Shown in pieces: positions 34,696 through 40,134 of a DNA stretch of 40,134 nt. Source of the DNA: Chloroflexota bacterium (GTDB lineage Bacteria > Chloroflexota > Dehalococcoidia > Lucifugimonadales > Lucifugimonadaceae); NCBI GenBank assembly GCA_002721675.1, contig PBLC01000005.1:9019-49152 (forward strand). The letters are read 5' to 3'. Each line of letters begins with the position of its first letter. Within the stretch, counting starts at the first letter, position 1. The position numbers and the translations under genes are program-made. The notes below the pieces were generated by a model. The model was given only the letters and a program-made list of their open reading frames with translations. It had not been told where the DNA came from and did not search any database.

Positions 34696-36590
34696 TGGCA
34701 AAAATAATCGGAATTGATCTTGGAACAACTAACTCTGCAGTTGCAGTAATGGAGGCTGGAGAGCCTATAATATTGGAGAATAAAGAAGGGAAAAGGACCA
34801 CCCCTTCTGTAGTTGGTGTAAATACTAAAACACAAGAGAGATTTGTTGGAGAACTTGCAAGGCGACAGAGTGTAACTAATGCAGAGAATACTATTTATTC
34901 TGCAAAAAGATTTATTGGCAGACGATTTGATGATACTTCTGTAAAAGAGGATGCATCTAGAATTTCTTATAAACTTGCTAAAGCCAAAAATGGGGATGTT
35001 GAAATACTTCTTTCTGAAAAAAAACATTCTCCACCAGAAATTTCTGCAATGGTATTACAAAAGTTAAAAGAAGATGCTGAACATAAGTTAGGGGATAAAG
35101 TTACTCAGGCAGTTATTACAGTTCCTGCTTATTTTAGTGATAGCCAAAGAGAAGCCACAAAGGTTGCCGGTAAGATAGCCGGATTGGAAGTTATGAGGAT
35201 AATTAATGAGCCTACTGCAGCATCATTAGCGTATGGACTAGATTCTAAAGGGGACAAGACAATTGCTGTTTATGATCTAGGAGGAGGAACATTTGATATA
35301 ACTATATTGCAATTAGGAGAAGGTGTTTTTGAGGTAAAATCAACTAATGGAGATACTCATCTCGGTGGAGATGATTTTGACAATCTTCTTTTGGACAATG
35401 TTGCTGAAGAATTTAAGAAAAATGAAGGAATTGATTTAAAAAAAGATCCTGCAGCATTACAGAGATTAAGAGTAGAGGTAGAGAGAGCAAAAATTGAATT
35501 ATCTACAGTTACTCAAACCGAGATAAATTTACCATTTATAACGGCTGATGCTAATGGACCTAAGCATTTAGTTTCAAATATAAATAGAGCCAAGTTAGAA
35601 GAAATTACCGCTGGCCTTATTGAAAGGACAGTACAACCTTGCAAGCAGGCTATAAAAGATGCCGAATTAGATACTAAATCTATTTCTGACATCATATTAG
35701 TTGGTGGAATGACAAGAATGCCAGCAGTAATCAATAAAGTTAAAGAAATATTTGGAAAAGATGCTTCTGCAGGGATTAACCCTGATGAGGTGGTTGCCAT
35801 GGGAGCAGCTATTCAAGCAGGAGTATTAGAAGGTGATGTAAAAGATGTTTTGCTATTAGATGTGACTCCTCTTTCTGTAGGAATTGAAACTCTTGGTGGA
35901 GTTAGAACTACTTTAATTGAAAGGAATACAACTATTCCAACATCAAAAAGTGAAACATTTACTACCGCTGCAGATAACCAGACAAGTGTTGAAATTCATG
36001 TATTGCAAGGGGAAAGAGAAATGGCTTCCGATAATGTTTCTATAGGAAGATTCAATCTTGATGGAATAGCTCCAGCCCAGAGAGGGGTTCCTCAAGTTGA
36101 AGTAACATTTGATATAGATGCTGATGGGATTCTTAAGGTTTCAGCCAAAGATAAAGGAACTGGGAAAGAGCAGCATATAACTATAACTGGTAGATCTGGA
36201 TTGGATGAAAAGGAAATAGATAATTTAGTTAATGAAGCATCCCAGTATGCAGAAGAAGATAAGGCAAAAAAAGAGAAAGTTGAGGCAAGAAATAATGCAG
36301 AAAGTACTATTTATGCTGCTGAAAAATTGCTTAATGAGAACGGAGATAAGATTCTAGAAGATAAAAAATCAGAGATAAATGAATTAAAAGAGAAGTTAAA
36401 TTCATTGTTATCTAGCGAAGAAGAAAGCGCTGAAGAGATTACTAATTTAACTAACGAACTTCAATCAAAGATGCAGGAAGTTGGTCAGGAGATTTATTCT
36501 GAAGCGCAACCTGAACAATCAGATAATGATAATGATGATTCTAAAGAGGATGATTCAGATACAATAGAAGGGGAGTACAAGGAGGTTTAA
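34695..36590 (+). CDS. dnaK: Chaperone DnaK (Hsp70)
   Basis: The 631-residue ATP-driven chaperone starts [20 protein letters not shown] and carries [43 protein letters not shown], the interdomain linker [19 protein letters not shown], and the substrate domain [16 protein letters not shown]. It ends with an acidic tail [20 protein letters not shown] lies eight bases upstream inside grpE. DnaJ does not follow in this window. The last codons of dnaK contain the Shine-Dalgarno of the next gene. Confidence 0.98.
   Translation: MAKIIGIDLGTTNSAVAVMEAGEPIILENKEGKRTTPSVVGVNTKTQERFVGELARRQSVTNAENTIYSAKRFIGRRFDDTSVKEDASRISYKLAKAKNGDVEILLSEKKHSPPEISAMVLQKLKEDAEHKLGDKVTQAVITVPAYFSDSQREATKVAGKIAGLEVMRIINEPTAASLAYGLDSKGDKTIAVYDLGGGTFDITILQLGEGVFEVKSTNGDTHLGGDDFDNLLLDNVAEEFKKNEGIDLKKDPAALQRLRVEVERAKIELSTVTQTEINLPFITADANGPKHLVSNINRAKLEEITAGLIERTVQPCKQAIKDAELDTKSISDIILVGGMTRMPAVINKVKEIFGKDASAGINPDEVVAMGAAIQAGVLEGDVKDVLLLDVTPLSVGIETLGGVRTTLIERNTTIPTSKSETFTTAADNQTSVEIHVLQGEREMASDNVSIGRFNLDGIAPAQRGVPQVEVTFDIDADGILKVSAKDKGTGKEQHITITGRSGLDEKEIDNLVNEASQYAEEDKAKKEKVEARNNAESTIYAAEKLLNENGDKILEDKKSEINELKEKLNSLLSSEEESAEEITNLTNELQSKMQEVGQEIYSEAQPEQSDNDNDDSKEDDSDTIEGEYKEV
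36579..36586 (+). promoter_or_regulatory. Strong Shine-Dalgarno inside the dnaK end, fixing a TTG start
   Basis: AAGGAGGT sits within the last dnaK codons, five bases before TTG 36591. It justifies the TTG start of the FAH-family gene and couples it to dnaK. Confidence 0.75.
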
Positions 36591-37466
36591 TTGAAATATT
36601 TTAGGAAGCAGAATTCAATAATAAATGACGAATGGTACTCATCTTTAATTGCCTTTAATGAGAAATCATATTATGAATTAGGGCTAGACGATTTCAGGGA
36701 ATTATATTTAATGGCTAAGGAATTAAATATTACTCCAGATCAGTATGTTAATAATTTAATATCCGATAATAAGTTATCAGTTTTTGATAGTGATATTGAT
36801 GAGTTATCAATGTTATCTCCAATATTTCCACAAGAAGTGTGGGCTGCGGGAGTAACTTATAGTGATAGCATGAGAGAACGTCAAGCTGAAAGTGATACGC
36901 CTGATGTATATGCAAAAGTATACTCTGCAGATAGACCAGAAATATTTTTTAAAGGAACTGGGGAAAGAATGCAAGGCCCTAATGAAGAATTGGGTATAAG
37001 AGAAGATTCTGGATGGGATGTTCCTGAGTCAGAATTAGCAGTAGTAATTATCGATGGAGAAATAGCAGGATATACTATAGGAAATGATATGAGTAGCAGA
37101 TCAATAGAAGGAGAAAATCCTTTATATCTTCCTCAAGCAAAAGTTTACAATAAGTCTTTTTCATTGGGTCCTTGTATTGTCTCTGCAGAACAAATTGGAG
37201 ACCCTCAGAATCTAAAAGTAGAACTTATGATTACTAGAAAAGGTGACATTGTTTTTCAAGGTGAATCATCAACATCTCAGATGAAAAGGAATGTGTTTGA
37301 ATTAACAGAATGGCTTCAAAAGAGTAATGATTTACCTCCAGTTGCTGTTTTAATGACTGGCACTGGAATAATTCCTCCACAAGATTTTACTTTACAAGAA
37401 GAGGACATCGTGAGTATTAATATAGAAAAAATAGGCACATTAACAAATAAAATAGTATTAGTTTAG
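36591..37466 (+). CDS. Fumarylacetoacetate hydrolase (FAH) family protein
   Basis: The 291-residue protein matches the FAH superfamily branch whose members act on sugar-derived 2-oxo acids. Landmarks are VWAAGVTYSDSMRERQ, RPEIFFKGTGERMQGP, the metal-ligand stretch SGWDVPESELAVVIIDGEIA, GYTIGNDMSSRSIEGENPLY, YLPQAKVYNKSFSLGPCIV and the VLMTGTGIIPP turn. YLPQAKVY is common in the 2-keto-3-deoxy-arabonate dehydratase-like group, so a 2-keto-3-deoxy sugar acid is a reasonable substrate guess, not proven. Its TTG start follows dnaK's stop immediately and has a near-perfect Shine-Dalgarno. The end shares four bases with the next minus-strand gene. Confidence 0.85.
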   Translation: MKYFRKQNSIINDEWYSSLIAFNEKSYYELGLDDFRELYLMAKELNITPDQYVNNLISDNKLSVFDSDIDELSMLSPIFPQEVWAAGVTYSDSMRERQAESDTPDVYAKVYSADRPEIFFKGTGERMQGPNEELGIREDSGWDVPESELAVVIIDGEIAGYTIGNDMSSRSIEGENPLYLPQAKVYNKSFSLGPCIVSAEQIGDPQNLKVELMITRKGDIVFQGESSTSQMKRNVFELTEWLQKSNDLPPVAVLMTGTGIIPPQDFTLQEEDIVSINIEKIGTLTNKIVLV

Positions 37467-38473
37467 ATTTTCTTCCATTTTGATCCTTCAGAGTTATCTT
37501 CTATTTCAATATTATTTGCTATTAATATATCCCTGATTTGATCAGACATACCCCAATCTTTTTTTAGCCTAGCCTCATTTCTAATATCAATTAGCAAATC
37601 TATTTCTACATTAACTTTTTCATCTTTTTTTTCATCTAATTCAATTTTTAAAATTTCTTCAGCCTCTCCTAAAGGTTTATATTCTGAATTTATTTCATTA
37701 ATGCTCATAGTCTCTCCATTATTTATTTCGATTACACCTTTTAGAGATTTAAGTAAAACTTTCCCTTTTCCGTCAACTCTTATGGAGGAATCATTTAGAT
37801 CAAAAGTAATAGAGGTGTGCTCTTCAATGCCAATCATTAACACATCTTTATTTTTTATTAAATTATCAAATCTCTTTTTTCCAATAAAACAATGAGAAGT
37901 ATCATGATCTCCTCCCTCCTTATTGTTAAAATGGGGTACAACAATAGTTTTTTTATCAAGAAAACTTAGTAAGTCTAGTCCAGGAATTAATTTAGGTGTT
38001 TCTCCAACTTTATAAATTTCATATACAGGAATTACATAGGACCCAAAAGTTAGAGCCGCTGCACTTGAAAAAGCTAATATTCCACCATTCTTTATTTTTG
38101 ATTCTAATAGTGAATTTATTCCATATTTATTCCAAATTTTTAAAGCATATGTAGGACTTCCTGGTCCAGAAAAAATAAAATCAGAATTAATTATATTTTT
38201 TTTAATATTTTCATCATACGAATTTTCATCAGGAAAATTTATTGGTTCTATTTTTAAATTAACTTTTTCTTGAAAATATTTAATTATTTTATTGGATAAA
38301 ATATTGTGATTCTCCTGAAAGCCAAAGGGAGTATCTAATAAAAAATTATTATTTGATTTGGAATCAGAATTATTTATTAGATTTCTGTATAATTTGGCCA
38401 TATGTGGAGATGTTTCTCCAGATCCAAACAGAGTTATAATCCTAGATTTAGTAGTTATTCTATTTTCTTTCAA
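37463..38473 (-). CDS. Peptidase S51-like (glutaminase-fold) domain fused to a cysteinyl-tRNA-synthetase-type C-terminal domain
   Basis: Residues 10-225 resemble the peptidase S51/cyanophycinase fold: IITLFGSGETSP, FIFSGPGSPTYALKIW, AFSSAAALTFGSYVIPVYEI with Ser137 at the nucleophile elbow, and VVPHFNNKEGGDHDTSHC with His181. The elbow is SSAAA, not the usual TSAGA, so peptidase activity is uncertain. After a linker, residues 290-335 (DLLIDIRNEARLKKDWGMSD, then QIRDILIANNIEIEDNSEGS) closely match the C-terminal helical end of cysteinyl-tRNA synthetase (typically RNEARKNKDFALSDEIRD). It overlaps the hydrolase gene by 14 bases and is last in a run with pyruvate kinase. Function is unknown. Confidence 0.72.
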   Translation of the reverse strand: MKENRITTKSRIITLFGSGETSPHMAKLYRNLINNSDSKSNNNFLLDTPFGFQENHNILSNKIIKYFQEKVNLKIEPINFPDENSYDENIKKNIINSDFIFSGPGSPTYALKIWNKYGINSLLESKIKNGGILAFSSAAALTFGSYVIPVYEIYKVGETPKLIPGLDLLSFLDKKTIVVPHFNNKEGGDHDTSHCFIGKKRFDNLIKNKDVLMIGIEEHTSITFDLNDSSIRVDGKGKVLLKSLKGVIEINNGETMSINEINSEYKPLGEAEEILKIELDEKKDEKVNVEIDLLIDIRNEARLKKDWGMSDQIRDILIANNIEIEDNSEGSKWKKI

Positions 38474-39308
38474 AAAACTTCCCCTCTATCCTTTGATTAA
38501 TTATTTTATAGACTAATTTTGGCTTTTGAGCATGAATATCATGATCGCCATTTAATCTTTCAATATCAATCGTAACATCACTATCATAGATGAATGTTAA
38601 ATCTGTGTTGTACTTTACTAATATTAGCAGCAAGGGAACTTTGATATTTTTTAAATTTGAAATGTAGTCATTTTCCCATAAACTCTCAAGTATTTTGATA
38701 TGATTATCTAAACTTAATCTTTTGGTAATCTTATTATTCTCATCTACAGAAAATATACTGAATTGGCCCAATATTGCTTCTTCTGACCAATCAGGCCAAT
38801 TTTTTCTTAATCTATCCAACATAATATCTTTATCCATGCCGTCTAAATCAGGTGGTCTTAATTTTTCCAATGCCTCTTTTTTAGATTCAAAATTTCCTTT
38901 TAAATTAATTGCACCCCCATCTATTCCTATACATCCTATTATTCTTTCATTAGCGTGCTGACAAATTGATACCCCAAGGTCACCACCCATAGACTGACCA
39001 ATTATAATGATATTTTTTAAATTTTTCTTTTTAATAAAATTTAGTACATCACAAGATAGGGACTCTATAGAATATATACCTTTAGGCTTATCAGTTAATC
39101 CGTGCCCTCTTAAATCCAAGCAATAAATGTCAAATTTATTGTTATTAAATTCTTTAACTAATGGAATCCATAGATATGCTGATGAAGACAATCCGTGTAA
39201 TAATAATAGAGTAAAATCAGGATTTTTAACTTTTCTTTCTAAGTAATGGAATTTTATTGAAAGTTCAGATGACTGATCAGAAGGAAGATATATATACTTA
39301 GAAATCAA
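38460..39308 (-). CDS. Alpha/beta hydrolase
   Basis: The 282-residue protein has the alpha/beta-hydrolase order: LLLLHGLSSSAYLW (oxyanion-hole HG), IYCLDLRGHGLTDKP, the nucleophile elbow IIIGQSMGGDLG with Ser106, and a late His in NGDHDIHAQKP. A cap region (about 140-210) contains LRPPDLDGMDKDIMLDRLRK. No signal peptide is visible. The substrate is not identifiable (ester, lactone or C-C bond). It starts four bases after the pyruvate kinase stop and overlaps the S51-like gene, so the three are probably one transcript. Confidence 0.85.
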   Translation of the reverse strand: MISKYIYLPSDQSSELSIKFHYLERKVKNPDFTLLLLHGLSSSAYLWIPLVKEFNNNKFDIYCLDLRGHGLTDKPKGIYSIESLSCDVLNFIKKKNLKNIIIIGQSMGGDLGVSICQHANERIIGCIGIDGGAINLKGNFESKKEALEKLRPPDLDGMDKDIMLDRLRKNWPDWSEEAILGQFSIFSVDENNKITKRLSLDNHIKILESLWENDYISNLKNIKVPLLLILVKYNTDLTFIYDSDVTIDIERLNGDHDIHAQKPKLVYKIINQRIEGKFFERK

Positions 39309-39312
39309 CCTA

Positions 39313-40134
39313 TTATTTGGGCTCAGGAACCTGTATGACCCTTAACAAATTGGTATTGCCTGGTATTCCAATAGGCATTCCTGCCACAACAACAACATAA
39401 TCTTTATTTTTTGCTATTCCAGTTTGAATAGATACATCAGACCCCAATTTAAACATTCCTTGAACTCTCTTAAATTGAGGTGCAGATATAGGAATTACCC
39501 CCCACCTTAAAAGTAACTTTTCTACATTTTTTTCATGAATTAATCCTATGATTGGCGCTTTTGGCCTAAAAGATGAGACTCTTCCAGCAGTACTCCCAGA
39601 TTCTGTGAAGGCTATTATTGCTTTTGATTCTACTAAATTAGATGTTTTACAAGCGTTATAGGCAATTGCATCATCTATAGATGAAAAACCTTTACCTGAA
39701 AATCTTTTTTCAAGATAATCTTCAAAATTAAAATAATTCTCTGCCTCAATAGAGATTTTTGCCATATTTTTAACTGTTTCTATAGGATATTTTCCAATAG
39801 AAGTTTCTGCAGAAAGCATTATTGCATCTGTTCCGTCCATGACTGCATTATGAATATCTGTTGCTTCTGCTCTCGTAGGTGTTGGAGATTCAATCATTGA
39901 TTCAAGCATCTGTGTTGCAGTAATTACTGGTTTTCCTTGATGATTTGCCTCTTCAATAATAATTTTTTGAATTCTTGGAACCTTTTCCAGTGGTAGTTGC
40001 ACACCGAGGTCACCTCTTGCCACCATAACTCCGTCAGATTCTTCTATAATTTCTTTTAAATGTGGCACAGAACTTGGAAGTTCAATCTTTGATATAAGTT
40101 CTGGTTCAAAATTATTTTTTTTATAATATTCTTT
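39313..40134 (-). CDS. pyk: Pyruvate kinase, C-terminal part (5' end beyond the window)
   Basis: The frame stays open to the right edge; the track's start at 40068 is only an internal GTG. The visible 273 residues begin KEYYKKNNFEPELISKIELP and continue with SDGVMVARGDLGVQLPLEKV, GKPVITATQMLESMIESPTP and AVMDGTDAIMLSAETSIGKY, the catalytic barrel motifs of pyruvate kinase. The C-terminal allosteric domain ends GIPGNTNLLRVIQVPEPK. It makes ATP and pyruvate from phosphoenolpyruvate at the end of glycolysis. About 200 N-terminal residues should lie beyond the window. The following alpha/beta hydrolase begins four bases later. Confidence 0.95.
   Translation of the reverse strand, partial: KEYYKKNNFEPELISKIELPSSVPHLKEIIEESDGVMVARGDLGVQLPLEKVPRIQKIIIEEANHQGKPVITATQMLESMIESPTPTRAEATDIHNAVMDGTDAIMLSAETSIGKYPIETVKNMAKISIEAENYFNFEDYLEKRFSGKGFSSIDDAIAYNACKTSNLVESKAIIAFTESGSTAGRVSSFRPKAPIIGLIHEKNVEKLLLRWGVIPISAPQFKRVQGMFKLGSDVSIQTGIAKNKDYVVVVAGMPIGIPGNTNLLRVIQVPEPK

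Overview
This AT-rich window (about one third G+C by eye) is a densely packed bacterial chromosome segment. I read about 41 protein genes, no RNA genes, no insertion sequences, no CRISPR and no gap above about 120 bases. The gene content suggests a free-living, respiring bacterium with lipoproteins. Several features together fit the Chloroflexota, most likely a streamlined marine SAR202-like lineage: HspR (MerR type) heading grpE-dnaK, a Rex repressor, a pyrBC-carAB block with a long-form pyrF, a piece resembling the ACT domain of NAD-malic enzyme, and many paralogous 2-hydroxyacid dehydrogenases and sugar-acid enzymes. The taxonomic call is inference, about 0.6 confident.

Layout. 1-586: a lipoprotein beta-propeller cut by the left edge. 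685-6346: rlmB, then a catabolic neighbourhood (a 2-hydroxyacid dehydrogenase, an SDR, an M81/MlrC-type hydrolase, an amidohydrolase-2 protein, an SMP-30/NHL-like propeller). 6460-7344: an NYN-domain protein with a duplicated N-terminus. 7348-13672: a tight six-gene minus-strand operon (GarR/MmsB-like reductase, two tandem Ldh2-family dehydrogenases, a D-2-hydroxyacid dehydrogenase, a Nudix hydrolase, ilvD). 13759-15864: a ferredoxin/flavodoxin-NADP reductase-like protein, a half ACT domain and a DAO-family flavoprotein. 15910-25550: pyrimidine synthesis (pyrB, pyrC, carA, carB, pyrF), interrupted by a methyltransferase and by modAB without modC. 25593-33029: a bifunctional-nuclease-family gene and the complete F-type ATP synthase operon (atpI-like, B, E, F, H, A, G, D, C). 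33026-36590: rex, divergent from hspR-grpE-dnaK. 36591-40134: an FAH-family protein and a minus-strand run of pyruvate kinase (cut by the right edge), an alpha/beta hydrolase and an S51-like/CysS-tail fusion.

How the genes work together. The pyr/car genes make UMP precursors. The atp genes make ATP from a proton gradient, and Rex (an NADH sensor) sits convergent with their end. HspR probably controls the chaperone genes through a HAIR-like site that I can see in the divergent intergenic region. The remaining oxidoreductases and hydrolases look like a catabolic repertoire for hydroxy acids and sugar acids; the substrates cannot be read from the sequence.

The most interesting items are: an unusually large His/Cys-rich insertion in ATP synthase subunit a; a HAIR-like inverted repeat whose half-sites double as the -35 boxes of two divergent promoters; a peptidase-S51-like domain fused to a cysteinyl-tRNA-synthetase-type tail; and the six-gene hydroxyacid/ilvD operon. 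I found no obvious defence or mobile system.
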